52,770 bases of DNA from Dimargaris cristalligena. Lineage: Eukaryota > Kickxellomycota > Dimargaritomycetes > Dimargaritales > Dimargaritaceae. The position numbers were made by a program, and so were the translations under genes. Numbering within the stretch: position 1 is the first letter of the stretch; the number at the start of each line of letters is the position of its first letter. A model generated the notes under the pieces. That model ran no database searches, was not told where the DNA came from, and was given only the letters and a program-made list of their open reading frames with translations. Below, one piece after another: positions 1 through 11,465 of this stretch. The stretch covers positions 1 through 52,770 of the forward strand of contig JANBQC010000139.1 in the NCBI GenBank assembly GCA_027576995.1, given 5' to 3'.

Positions 1-2439
1 CCATAATATCAAGTGGGATAGCTCCAGAAGGAGTTTCCCTAGAGTAATACGAGGAACACTACAAGATAGGTTAATAGACCAGATGGGGACTGGTGGTATT
101 TGGAAGACTCTGCTGGGAACTGAAATAGTCTTTGGGCTAACACCGGGGCGGGTGGTACTAATAGTTTCCAGTGGCCGGAAGTGATAATAAATGATGATAC
201 TATGGGATAGGCAATATAACATAATAAGACCTATTAAGATTGGTTAATCTAACCAGGCTGGATTAAGCCTGATTAGAGAGTGCACTAATGACGGTGAATC
301 ATATAGAAAGGTCTAGGACTGAATAAATTGAATTAGTCAGTGTAATAAGAATTGTCAACCCCCACAACACAGCACCAAGCCCACATACACATGTGCCCTT
401 TTCCCGCCTAACCAATATTCTCTACATACCTTAATAATCGCCGACTAAAGCAACCCCTAATCCAACAGTTGCATTTAAGACTGGACTGCCATAAAAGCAT
501 ATTAGCGAATAGGACAACTAGGTCTTCAAAACTTAAGAAATATATGGGGTTTTCCACGTACCCTAGACATCCTCTCTACAGAGACCCCGGGCCTTATTTT
601 ATGCAAGTGGTGGCAGTTGGTTTGTGTTAGTCAATTTTTCGCCTTTCGCACATTTCCTTAGCTATAAAATAATCCCCAAATTGGCTAGCAATACTTCTTT
701 TGGCCTTTTAGTTGCACAATGGTCTTGGGCAATGCAACTACCACTACCCTTGCCCTTCCTCAAACCACGGCATTGCTTTAAGAGCCAGCTATTCACCCCT
801 TGAGTTGGCCTTTTTCCACCGGCACTATTTGATTGAAAAAGTAACCAGGCTGGTCCATGGTATTCTTTGACTAATCCGACGCTTCCTATTCGTGACTAGC
901 CCATTGTTGTAAAACTACACTTTGGGGGGTATATCCGGTAGTCTTTCGCGCCTACGCCGTCCCTGTGGTCCTTGCTATAATTATATGGAAGATGTTCAAC
1001 TGGGCTATATAACGAAAAATCTATTGGACAAGACAAATATTAATGGCTAAAACTAAGTATCCTGCCTGTTATCCCATCCACATAGCATTTAAAACCTTAG
1101 ACAGCTGGGTTAACTCTCACCCATATGTATTACAAAAATGGTGGGGATGGTATAGGGACAATGCCCACTGACATGTACCCCATTACTCCCGCATTGCCCT
1201 ACCCTCCTTAATTATTTTCCTGGATGACTATGCCACCTGCCTCAGACTCTCTTGTTGGTCTTTCCCAGTTTTATGACTCCCCTGTTCTAATACTTCTTTT
1301 ACCTAGGGAGCTGCCCTGTGGAATTCCCAGCCGACCCTCACAACGGGCCGCCGTGTGGTGAAGTTCGACTAATTGAATCAAATAGGCCCGACCTCCACTG
1401 CCCTTCGTCCCAACCCAGTTTTCCTAAATGCTGGCTTTTGAACTATCCTTATAAGCAGCCTGCTGTGAGCCCCGATAGTCGACATGGGTAAATGAGGGTG
1501 ATACAATGGGCGTCCCGTTTAACTTCTCGAATCTTGTGCGACGCTGGCTATTAATAGTCGTGTATTTGAAACCTAGGCACTTTTAATGAGTACAATATGT
1601 TAAGTCAGTACAGTGGGCTTTATAAAACAAATGCCCCGTTTCATTCAGTTGGACTGAAGCACGCCCACATATTGGATTCTTCGTCGCCCCTCCCCTTATC
1701 CATCAAGTAAACATAGATCCAGCATCCAGCGCTTAATCAATGGACAATTTGTGACTAATTTACCCGATGGGAACGAGTGACGAAGAAGGGGAGTGCGAAA
1801 CCATACCATTGCGGCTGTATATGTCGTTTATCCGCCTTGGGCTTCGATTGGCCACTTCGTACATGGAGAACAATGGTACCATAATGACATAGATTATATA
1901 TTTGGAATTCACGGTAGTGGAGGGGAGGGTGACCTAGGCGCCTTCATACTGCCAAACTAGGACATGGTTCTGTCCCATGGCCAATAACTGGTGCGCTGCC
2001 TCCCCTAAACCAACGGTTCACTATGGGTTCGCTTTTTAAAGGGGACATTCCCTCACAATTGCGAAACTTCGTACAGGGAAACCCCTTGTTAACTACCTAC
2101 GCCACTTCGGCCACCGCAAAATTATGTTTAATTAATATCTAATATACACCTGATTTTCACTAGGAAATGAATGACAGTGCCCATCCGTAAATACTAATAA
2201 AGTCTTATGGTTTTTATTTTTATTTTTTTGGTTAAACACAACCTCATTGACCGCGATAAAGGTTGGGGGGGGCACATTTCATTCTATTATTTATAATCTG
2301 CAGTAGCCCGCTCCATCTGCCTCTCAACTGTTCCGCGGCTCTCTTTTACGTAATATTTTTAACTTCTTTTTAAATTACCCTGGCTTACCCAAGGCCATCT
2401 TATATCCCCCCTTTTTTTTTCGCCATCGTTTAACGAAAA
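1..2439. other. ORF-poor intergenic region, left end
   Basis: No ORF of 60 codons or more is present on either strand and no tRNA, rRNA or snRNA pattern was recognised by eye. The sequence is of mixed composition. CpG is present through most of it (for example near 49, 176 and 290). A short T-rich stretch at about 2211-2228 and a C/T-rich run at about 2405-2420 lie just before the next gene and probably belong to its promoter or 5' UTR. I see nothing else in it. Confidence 0.6.
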
Positions 2440-3735
2440 ATGCTGCATCGCTCGACTCTTTATGGTGTCCTTGTTGTGTCCGCAATCGTAGCTAGCCAAG
2501 GCCGAGCAAAGCTAAGTGACCACCCCGCCAGTACCCATACCCTTGCCCGCCGTTCCCTCACCTCTTGGTCGAATGATTTTAAGCGTGACTTTCGGGACTC
2601 CAAATACCGCTACTCCCGTTACCTCAAAGACCAGGGCCTCATGTATAACGACCGCTCGTGGCGTCAAAAAAGACTCTCCTATACGGATGAGCGGTTTGAT
2701 GAGAAAACCAGGACCCGCACCACAGAGAATTATAATGAAGATTACAAAACACCGGGTGTCAAAACATTTGACTTTCTGGCCAACTTAGCTCCGCGCCCGA
2801 AGGTGGCCAACATTGAAAATGTGGTTCCCGAACAGCCTAAACCTAAGCCCAACCCTGACCCGCAGCTGGTGGGTGCCCCATCCCATACTCGTCCTCAGCA
2901 GCAACAGCAACAACAGTCCACTGCCATTAGTAACAAAAACTCTCCTGACAATGGCCAAGAGACGGTACATCCCCAGGTCCAGGCTCAGGCCCCGGAGTCC
3001 TTTCTCTCTGCTCCGAATGAGTCCGGTTCCTCTATGCCCAACAATGGCCACGTTGACGAACACTCTGTATGGCAATGGAACGACAATAGACTACCCAATT
3101 GGGGTTATAACCAACCTGCTCCCGCGCCTCAGTATCATTCATCGTACGCCAACGAGATAACCCAACAATCCGAGATCCAGCCCCCCCCTAGTGGATACCC
3201 CGAACAGTTTCCAGGTTGGTTTAATAGCCAAACCACCAACCACCTCTCTGCTGCGGTGAATACTCATCAAAATGCGGTCAACAATTTCCCTAATACTCAG
3301 ATGACCGGGAATAACTACCAGCATACTGCAGTGCTTGATAACCAAGATCCCGGCAAACCCATCCCCCTGTCCCAGAAAACGACTTACAACTACCCAATCG
3401 ATGCGGGACAGAATCAGCCAAAAAACCATTTGGCCCAAAATGAAAAGTGGCGCATCTCCCAGCGGACCACAACTCCGCCCCTCCCTCCTACAGGTCAACA
3501 GGCGCCCGGGCCAGGCCAGGACAGCTTCAATGATGTGGATGACCTAGACATCCAGGGTGAATTCAGAACGCCAATCGCCGGCAAGATAGGCCTTTATTAC
3601 AATGGGCAGGCCTTTGCGTTCTATCCCGAGCAGTCTGCCGGGAACTCCAATGGGGCCAACTCTACCCCGTTTCATATGGAGAATACGGTGAGTGAAGTGC
3701 AACAAGGCTTGTTGAGGCGTCCGGTACAAGGGTAA
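2440..3735 (+). CDS. Secreted, Q/N/P-rich disordered protein of unknown function
   Basis: A single-exon ORF of 431 residues. It starts at an ATG in an A-rich context (AAAAATG) after a CT-rich tract, which is typical of fungal starts. Residues 1-23 look like a signal peptide: short basic start, hydrophobic core (YGVLVVSAIVA), small residues ending in QGRA. Residues about 45-110 are rich in charged and tyrosine residues (repeated R-Y/K-Y pairs, for example KYRYSRYLKDQ). The rest is low complexity with proline/lysine repeats (KPKPNPDP), a seven-Gln run near residue 155 and many N, Q, P and S. It has few cysteines, so it is not a cysteine-rich effector. No catalytic motif or named domain was recognised. 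The signal peptide suggests export to the wall or medium; the role is unknown. An AATAAA lies about 250 bp downstream. Confidence 0.7.
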   Translation: MLHRSTLYGVLVVSAIVASQGRAKLSDHPASTHTLARRSLTSWSNDFKRDFRDSKYRYSRYLKDQGLMYNDRSWRQKRLSYTDERFDEKTRTRTTENYNEDYKTPGVKTFDFLANLAPRPKVANIENVVPEQPKPKPNPDPQLVGAPSHTRPQQQQQQQSTAISNKNSPDNGQETVHPQVQAQAPESFLSAPNESGSSMPNNGHVDEHSVWQWNDNRLPNWGYNQPAPAPQYHSSYANEITQQSEIQPPPSGYPEQFPGWFNSQTTNHLSAAVNTHQNAVNNFPNTQMTGNNYQHTAVLDNQDPGKPIPLSQKTTYNYPIDAGQNQPKNHLAQNEKWRISQRTTTPPLPPTGQQAPGPGQDSFNDVDDLDIQGEFRTPIAGKIGLYYNGQAFAFYPEQSAGNSNGANSTPFHMENTVSEVQQGLLRRPVQG

Positions 3736-3811
3736 ACGGAGAAAAATCCCGGGCCCTTATCACGTACTGCACTCATTTACGATAATCATTGAGGCTATAA
3801 CGGCCGGAGTT

Positions 3812-3832
3812 TAGTATAGTATAGTATAGTAG
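3812..3832. repeat. TAGTA-type microsatellite
   Basis: The 5-bp unit AGTAT is repeated about four times downstream of the secreted-protein gene. A similar run occurs at 18855-18880. Confidence 0.85.
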
Positions 3833-5634
3833 TCTTATCTAGTGATTTTTAGATACCAAGATCCCTTGTTGATTATGTAAATTCCGGATATCTCCTTTTC
3901 ATTCGAAGTGTACCCATAGCCATAGTTACTCTATAGCAACCATTGTCGTTGAATTTTTATCATTTATTCTTTTTAGCTCGATCAATAAACGATGCCACGG
4001 GCGGTTCGATTCCACCATCTTTTTTTAATAAAATGGAACACCTGTATGAATAATGTATGGCATTGTTGGGTCACTGATGGGATACATTCATAGGTTTAAC
4101 CACCCATTTAGATGTAGGTGGGGAATGAAAGCGACCGGTTGTTGACCAGGCTGGATAACTCGGCCGGTCTTCAGGGACTCCGTCTGTTAATCCAATAGCA
4201 ATGATCGAAACCGACAAATGATACCTACAACCTCTTCGAATCTGGATCCTACAATTATGCACTAAAATAAAATCGACCAACTTGGCTCTTGCGCCTGAAG
4301 CAACACCAACCATTAGGCGAGCCACATAGTCTGCCAAGGATAGCTAAAACTGGACTTTCTGGCCCAAAACAGCCTAACAATACATTGGCATATCCCTCCC
4401 CATCTCCAAACAATAAATAACCAGCGCCTTTGTTCAGTACATTTCCTCTCGTCACTGTATTTTCAGTTAATGTCCGAAAATGACGTTTCTCAGCCACATG
4501 GGCGATCTTTCCGGACCATGAACACGGACTTGTGGGCCTCTAGGTAGCTTTACTGTCCTCCATATCATGTTTACTGTTATAATAAGGGATAGATTCGACC
4601 CAACAGTATAAAATCTATATGGGTTGACCAAGCTATTCGAGTCATGCGATCTTAATGAGACTGATATAGCCTTTCCCCTCCCTACATTTTACGGTACTCA
4701 TCATATAGACCATGTAAGTTTGGCTTATGTAGAGGTAGGCGCCCAGAGTGGGCAGATAAGTATGGCTAGTATGCAATTATCACATTGAAAGTGTTGGACT
4801 TATACAGCAAAGGGTAAACGCATGGTCTTCCTAAGGCAGCTTAAAACGGTATTAAAAGACATAAAGACTCGCAAGGGACATTGGCAAATGCCTGTGGTTG
4901 CTTTTATTGAGATTGATAAAAGAAATAAATTATATGAATTGATGTCTCGGATATGGGACGATATAGCCAGAGACACATAATCGCCGGGGCGGGCGGAATA
5001 AATCTCGAACGAAGGGATGTCTTGACATGGAAGAGGTTCAATTTGGCTGTATAACAAAAAAGATGCGTGTGATTAAGCAGGCACTTCTGATTGAAGGTTA
5101 CTGCCCTGCTTATTTTCCCCTATACGCGGCATTGGGAATGTTATACAGCTGGGTTGAACTTCGCCTATAATACCGATTTTATCACCAATGCCCTCTCTGC
5201 CCGATGGCCATACCCACTCCTCCCCCCAACTAAACCACCCGTGGCCAACCTGTCTATACAATGGCATTAAAGGAAATCCGTTTAGTCCAGTAATAAACTG
5301 GATTGACCAGGGGATTAATAAACGAACCGGAGGGACAGAGCTGAAGGTGCGTATATACGGAGTATCCTTTGTATTCCGAGCCCCTCCACGGTGCTAATAG
5401 TAAACCAACAGGCGGTGTAGACAGTCAAGAGGAAGTATACCAAGAAAGTATTGCTCACCCACAGGTTGTGGCCCAATAAAAATAAAACAAGGCTTTAAAT
5501 GAGAATGCCCAATTTTCGGCTCGTTTACAAGGTAAGGGTAGTGTTATAGCCGACATGGACAGTAGGTCGGCCCGTTCTCCTCTAATCAGACACATTACCA
5601 TACTTCAATCATGCCATTTAATTTGAGGAAAATT

Positions 5635-5656
5635 AGTACTAGTAGTAGTAGTAGCA
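5635..5656. repeat. TAG trinucleotide run
   Basis: Seven near-perfect tandem AGT units, the last with one C. It lies outside any gene. Confidence 0.85.
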
Positions 5657-6286
5657 GTGGTGGTAGTATTATCCATAGCCCCTTCCCCTCCATTGATAAA
5701 ATAATACTTGACCAGATCGATTATTGAGTATACCGGCTGCAACCTGCCCTTCCCCAACCATCGCCCTACCCACTGTCACCCATGTAAAAGCTGTATGGGT
5801 CTCGGGCCAAAACCCCTCGTATTCTCCCTCCGACCCTTCCCCAAACCATGGATAATAATCGGACAGACCCCATGTTTTGAATACATTGATTGGCAGTACC
5901 TAAAATGACACGGACTCTCCGGCCGGCCAGGCCAATGCTTTCGGCTAAGCATTGGGCCGGGGAGCGCCAAGACAGCAGTCCTTTAGCAGTGATCCAATGG
6001 ATGCTTATCTCCCTCTTACATCCCCCCCCTGGCCTGTCCGTTGAATACAATCGGGGCACTGCTTTGCCATCGGCCCCGCCCTTTATTATCAGCAATCCTC
6101 CTTCGCGCTACTCCCTTGTATTTTATTCGCCGGAATAGCCCTAACGGGACAGATAAAGAATGGGTGTATACTAGGGTTTATTTAATTTTGCGGCGCCAAG
6201 GATGATCAACGGAAACCAAGGGCGGGCGATCCCGCTGGGGCATTTCGATCTAACTAAAGGCGGGGAGGTTCCGCAAACCGAATGGG

Positions 6287-6313
6287 CACACACAGAGAGA
6301 GAGAGAGAGAGAA
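6287..6313. repeat. CA/GA dinucleotide microsatellite
   Basis: A short CA stretch passes into about ten AG units, roughly 320 bp upstream of the small secreted-protein gene. Confidence 0.85.
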
Positions 6314-6630
6314 ATTGATAGGTAGATCTGCTCTATTCGACCGAGGCTGTAATAGGCCCCGCAATTTTGGGAGGGGGTTTGGCTATATGCCTTTCCTTGG
6401 CGTTTATCGCCCTACAGTTTGGTGCGTGTATATATATATAGGATGGAGGGGCCACTCCTTCAGCTTATCATCCAATTCTCCATACGCCCAACAACACCTT
6501 CATTCAGCTCCTTTCCATTACAACATCCTAACCCTCTATAACCATTAGCTTCCCTGAATTCACCCTCCCACCCACCTTACCTAACCCTCACTTCTTTTTC
6601 GCATATTTTTTCTAACCATCCGTCGCCAAT

Positions 6631-6972
6631 ATGCACGCCAAGTACTACCTCGCCGTGGTCGCCACCCTCGCCTGCCTCGCTGCTGATATGGTGGACAACA
6701 CCCACGCGGCTCCGACTCCGGCTCCGGCTCCACAACCCCGCCCAATTCTCAAAAAATTTTTTGAAAAGAAAAATGAAAAGAGCTCCACCTCTAAGCCAAC
6801 CTCCAAAACCACCACCAGAGATGCGGGTGGCGAACCAGCCCTGACTGCGGATCCAGGTCACCTTAGCGCAAGAAAAGAAATAGCCACTCAGATGGTAATT
6901 GCTGGGACGGGGGCGGCCATCACTAGTCAATTTACCCCTAGTGCTCCTGTCGTTCCCGCGGAAGCGGTTTAA
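6631..6972 (+). CDS. Small secreted protein of unknown function
   Basis: A single ORF of 113 residues starting at an ATG in good context (CCAATATGC). Residues 1 to about 27 form a plausible signal peptide (hydrophobic core YLAVVATLACLAA, possible cleavage near THAA), followed by an alternating Ala-Pro stretch (PTPAPAPQP). The mature part has a basic segment with repeated Lys/Phe (KKFFEKKNEK), then a Ser/Thr/Lys-rich stretch and an Ala/Pro/Val tail. No family was recognised. A TATA-like run lies about 195 bp upstream and the 60 bp before the start is CT-rich. It could be an effector-like or wall-associated peptide, but nothing in the sequence fixes this. Confidence 0.6.
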   Translation: MHAKYYLAVVATLACLAADMVDNTHAAPTPAPAPQPRPILKKFFEKKNEKSSTSKPTSKTTTRDAGGEPALTADPGHLSARKEIATQMVIAGTGAAITSQFTPSAPVVPAEAV

Positions 6973-7820
6973 CCCAGTCCAACTTTCTACTTCGCCACAC
7001 CCAACACAGCTCGGCGGCATCCCCCCACGTACATTCGACCCTTCTCTACCCCAGGCACCGCGACCCTAACTAACCCCAACCCTGCCATGGTTGAGCAAGG
7101 CCCATCCCCCTCATATTTATATTTATATTTAAACACATGCTACTACTTCATCTCCTACACCATTTTCCTTTGGGCACCACCACCAATGGAAAAAACCCCC
7201 AACAACAACCACAACAGATCAATAAACTCCCTTACATTAGAGGCGAATATACTTAACCATTTTCGGAGCATCTGCTCAACCAGCCCCTTCATCCTTCGTC
7301 GGTATAAACTGGATGGGCTCCCTCCTATACCTGTGAGCACTAGGTGGAGACCGAAAAATAGGATTGGCATTAAACATCATTCAAGCCCAAATGGAAAATA
7401 GGAGTATAATGCAGGGAGAAATTGATGATTCGCCAGCGAAACAATAGCTACCGGGTCGAGCGGCGTATGTCTCTTTGTATAAAAGCACACGATCGAGGCG
7501 ATCATTAGGCCTGTGGGGCTCCAGCTACCACCTTCACGCTAGGCATTGTCGGAAGAGCCATGCACTTCTATGCGCCTGTAAGGGCACTTTGGACTGCCAA
7601 GAATAGATGGTGTAGTATCAACGACTATTATAGATTGGACTTCGGCCGTTAATGGGCCATGCGGCAGACTACTCCCTAAAATAGAGAAGATGTGGAGAAT
7701 TACCCACAAACATAATTAGAATTCTCTATATAGGTGACGTACCTCTGGGTTGCAATTATTAAACATTTGGAATATCACCGGTGCGTGACTAAATACGCGA
7801 CAACTGCCTGGAATCATCAA

Positions 7821-7834
7821 TATATATATATATA
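7821..7834. repeat. TA dinucleotide run
   Basis: Seven TA units in intergenic DNA. Confidence 0.8.
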
Positions 7835-8848
7835 CAAGATTACAATATAAAAATGACAGTTGCTAACTATTCGGTCGTTATAGCTTAACCCATAGCAATT
7901 ACCATTACAGAACCTATTCCGAATAAAGTAAATTTATTGACGAAAATATATAACAATCCCATATGGTGCAAGAGACAAGTTTGTTATTTACCAAAATAAA
8001 AGATGGAAATGTTGTCAATAGTAAACCTTTAATAACGGAAGAGGCGGGGTATATCAGGGAGAAAAGGGAAAGATGGTACGCAGGAATTGGAGGGAAATAT
8101 TAAAATCGGAATATAGGCGGGAAAAAAAGGGCCAGACAAAGGCATAGGAATACAAGGAGGTGATTAAAAATATGAAATAAAAATGAGCGCGGGAAGTGAA
8201 CGGAAGGAAATGCTGTAAAAATCAAACCGGGAAAGAAGAGATTGAGAGATGGGTTAGGGGAGCGGAGAAATAGGTGGGTCGTTACAAGTCATATCAAACA
8301 ACTAGCTGGTATAAAATAGAGGGCGGGAAAGTATAGGGTCCAGCATAGGCAGTTCCAGTCAAAGTGGTTGCGTCTGTGTATAACTGCTGGGAGTAGATAA
8401 AGAAAGGGTGACCTAAGAGCGTTAATCTAGAACTAAAAAGGTAATAGTGGGCTATAGAAAACAAGAAAAATGGGCTGTAATGGAATAAAGGCATGCTCCA
8501 CTTCTACCTTTGGAGGTACTATAATAGAGTTGCAGTGTTGCAGTAGGTGGCGCTCACACTGTTCTATGATCGAAAATACCACCACTAATGGAAGGCATGG
8601 TATAGCATAAGCAGTATTATGTATATATATATGGAATAAAATGATGATATAATGGGCCAAATAATCCCCCCAAAACGTCCGAAACTATACAAGTGACGTT
8701 GCCCGGTGCGGGGATTGGGAGCCATAAAATCACACTGGAAGCGCTGAAAGCACCTCAGAACTACCACGGTTAATGACAGGGGGCGGGGGAAGAAGGGACC
8801 AAATCAGGGATAGTAAACAAAAGGACATGGTGAAAAATTATTATTTTC

Positions 8849-8865
8849 AAAAAAAAAAAAAAAAA
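8849..8865. repeat. A17 homopolymer
   Basis: Seventeen consecutive A on the plus strand, just beyond the stop codon of the minus-strand LisH gene. On the transcript it would be a U run in the 3' UTR. Confidence 0.8.
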
Positions 8866-8899
8866 GAAGGCAAAAACCATACTTCGTCTAAAAGGTACC

Positions 8900-11465
8900 T
8901 TATGGTTCGGGCATCGGGAAATAATTAGTAAATAGATCGCCATTATCATCGGGTAAGTCGAAATTTAAAAAAGTGGAGTTCATTTCATTTGAGCTGAGTA
9001 GCCCTTCGAAATGCATCGTAGATAAGTCAAACCCTTCCGGTGCTATAAGGTCGGCCGGGTTAGCAAGGGCAAGGCTGCTACTTGTTACAGCGGGGTTAGG
9101 CGCCGCCGACGATCCATCGATCGCAAACCCGGAGGAATTTAAGCCATTGTGGGACTCGGCGCCGCCGCCGGTTAAGTCGTCGAATCCGGATGTCACGCCG
9201 CCGTCATCACCACCACTCCCTCCCCCTCCTTGCTGGGCCATACCCAGGGACCCCGAGTGTAGGAGCATAGGGTTAACTCCCACTGGACCCACCTCGGATT
9301 TAACGCCAGGCCCCGATGACGGAATATTGTTAGCGGTGGGGTTGCCCATGTTACTACCTCCCAGTGCCGCACCCTTAACGGCGGGGCTCATGGGCCCCCC
9401 ATTATTGCCATTCACATCCATATGAGGTGGGCTAGAGACAATACTGGTGTTATTAGTAACTGCGGCGGCGGCAGCTTTGCTTTTGGAATTGAGTTGGGGC
9501 GTGGCTTTGCGCTTCTTGGAATTATTCCCGCTCACGGTGGCCGGGATCGGGGAAGGGATGGCCGTGGGCATTCCACCCATCTGGTTAAAGGCCAGGAGAT
9601 TGCCGCCCTGAGCAAACCCGAGCGGATTCATATGCGCCAGGTTGGCCTGGCTGAGGGCGGCCATGGACTGAGCCGACATGGTACCGGCCGGGTTGGGTCC
9701 ACTATTCAGTAGGGGCTGGCCATTCATCATGACCATGTTAGTAGCCTGCGGAAGATGGGGGAATTGACTGTGGGCCTTCATTTGATGTATGCGCTGGTTT
9801 TGCTGCAACATCTCGGGACCAGCGATGGTCCCCAAGGAATTGTTGGTGGCGCCTGCCAAAAGAGGGTACATTTGGGGGTTGTAGCCATGATTGGGCTGAC
9901 CAGCCACAGGGCCCGATAGATTGCGTGGGTTACCACGGGCCTGGTTATGCATTTGCATGTTGGGATTAAACTGGGGCATTTGGGCTGAGCCGGCAGACGA
10001 AATATTCATAATGGGGGTGGTAGAGTTAAGTAGAGCTTGGCTGTTGTTGGTCACCACCACAGGACTTTCGGGGCCATTATTAGCGGGAGAGAACCGACCC
10101 GAGGTATTACTGCGGCGGCGTTTGGCCTCCTGGTCGGCAAGGCTGTTTGGATCAGGAGGGGACGCGTTGGAGGGGGTGGTAGCGTTCTTTCGGCCGCCCC
10201 CACCGGACTTCCCGGAGCCCTCGGGTTTTTTGCCGCCGGCGGTCGACGAGGTCGAGTTGTTGCTAGCGGTAGCCGGAGTAGCACCCGAACCAGTGTTGGC
10301 CCGACTCAGGGGAGCTGGGCTACCCAAAGCGCCCGGCTTGTTCATGCCGTCGAGAACGCGTGATTTTTCCTGTGCGTTGAGGGAAATGGGGTCCCGGTTG
10401 CCCAGGCCAGCCTCGGCCATATTTTGGGTGACGGTGGGGAAATTAGGATTAGGCCCAAATCCCATATAGTTACGCATATGGGCAGGGTACTGGGTGGCCG
10501 ATTGATGGAGGTGCTGGCTATTGAAGGCGGCCATCGCAGCGGCATTATAATCCTCCCCAAGACTGCCGTTGGGTAGGCCCATGCTAGTGGGCATGTCTGG
10601 GGAGGTCAGAGCACCACTGCGGGTCATCAGGTTAGGGTTTGGGGTCGCAGCTGCAACGGTACCGGGGGTGGGGGTGGCGCGTCCGTTAGTGGATACCCCG
10701 GCGGGTAGGGATTGGCCTGGATTGGGACCACCGGCGCCGTTTTTCAGGGTCGCAGGGTTGCTACCTTGTGGGTTAAACCCCAAGGCAGCTGAATTCGGGC
10801 GGTTACTGGGCAGGCCATTTGGCTGCATGCCTGCGGAGACGACCCCCATGCTCAGGCCTTTTTGAAGTCCGATTTGGCGTTGGGCCTCCGACTGACGAAG
10901 GCGGATGGCATTGAGGGTCTGCTGTTTATTGGCGTCCGCCAGGGTTTTCACCAGAGGACTACCGTGTTTGGGGTTTCGGACGTTGGAAAACATTTCCCAA
11001 AAGATGACCCACCATTGGTTCAGAAAGGAGTCGGGGGTGTCGATGAGGGTCTCGGCCTCGGGGTTAAGTTGGGTCTCTTGACAAAAAGAAGTGGCGGTCT
11101 TTGGGTAGTTCTTCTTCTTTAGGAAATCGTAGACAAACATGTTGAGCCTGTTGGGACAGTATGGGAGAAGGGGGGGAGGGAGTAAGAGGGGGCCGAGTGA
11201 GTGAGTGAGTGAGGGCATTGGTTTATTGAGCCAGTAGGACTTGGGTGGGAACGAATAACAGTAGTAGTTCCTCCCCTTTCATACACGCACATATATATGT
11301 TATCGGAGCACACGTGAAGCAGGAGGGGGAAAAGAAAGAGCAGGGTCTGTCTCCTAGTCCCCGCTGCTGACTGGTTTACCTGGGGGCAGCAGGGTGGTTT
11401 ACTTACAGGCCTTCCAAAGATTCACCGGGGTGATTCGGAGCAGGGGGATTATTCGGATGACTCAT
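8900..11465 (-). CDS. LisH/LUFS-domain transcriptional regulator, Flo8/SSDP type
   Basis: Two exons: 11465-11407 and 11147-8900, giving about 768 residues. The first exon encodes about 20 residues and ends in a GTAAGT donor. The second begins after a CAG acceptor and the frame is kept exactly across the 259-bp intron. Joining restores the start of a LisH helix (GLLNMFVYDFLKKKNYPKTA, residues about 19-38) followed by a tryptophan-rich segment (FLNQWWVIFWEMFSN) typical of the LUFS domain shared by LEUNIG, Flo8/Som1-like proteins and SSDP/SSBP proteins. The remaining ~690 residues are disordered and rich in Asn, Gly, Pro, Met and Ala. Two basic patches (AKRRR, KKRKA) are possible nuclear signals. 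The acidic-hydrophobic C-terminus (FDLPDDNGDLF) looks like an activation segment. Family members act in nuclear transcription complexes; here the likely role is regulation of development or adhesion, by inference only. It diverges from the CINP-like gene. A long pyrimidine-rich tract on its coding strand lies upstream. Confidence 0.8.
11195..11213. repeat. GAGT tetranucleotide repeat within the LisH-gene intron
   Basis: About 4.5 tandem GAGT units near the 3' end of the intron (pyrimidine/purine alternation on the transcript), about 50 bp before the splice acceptor. Confidence 0.8.

Larger units (their letters stand above)
3736..6630. other. Intergenic region with simple repeats
   Basis: About 2.9 kb with only short, overlapping ORFs on both strands, none with a recognisable product. 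It holds a TAGTA microsatellite at 3812-3832, a TAG/CAG run at 5635-5656 and an AG run at 6287-6313. The last 200 bp turns into a probable promoter for the next gene: a TATA-like alternating run at about 6427-6440 and a CT-rich stretch at about 6545-6620. Confidence 0.6.
6973..8899. other. Intergenic; 3' flank of the LisH gene
   Basis: There is no supported gene. Short ORFs at about 7087-7401 (+) and 8294-8767 (-) are unrelated to known families and overlap each other. A TA run lies at 7821-7834. From about 8020 to 8300 the plus strand becomes purine-rich, the same asymmetry as around and above the LisH gene, so part of it may be a long 3' UTR. A 17-base A run at 8849-8865 (T run on the gene's strand) sits 35 bp beyond the stop. 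Confidence 0.5.

Noticed and set aside
1..330. Left-edge sequence resembling the right-edge repeat (shared GGCTGGATTAAGCC-like words)
   Set aside because: Only short words are shared, CpG is present at the left edge, and no alignable stretch was found by eye.
3940..4035. Perfect B-box-like GGTTCGATTCC at 4003-4013 suggesting a tRNA
   Set aside because: No pairing acceptor stem, the T-stem has a mismatch, and no convincing A-box or anticodon arm lies at the right distance.
9921..10865. Plus-strand ORFs of up to 182 codons opposite the LisH gene
   Set aside because: Antisense shadows of a GC-rich, low-complexity coding region.
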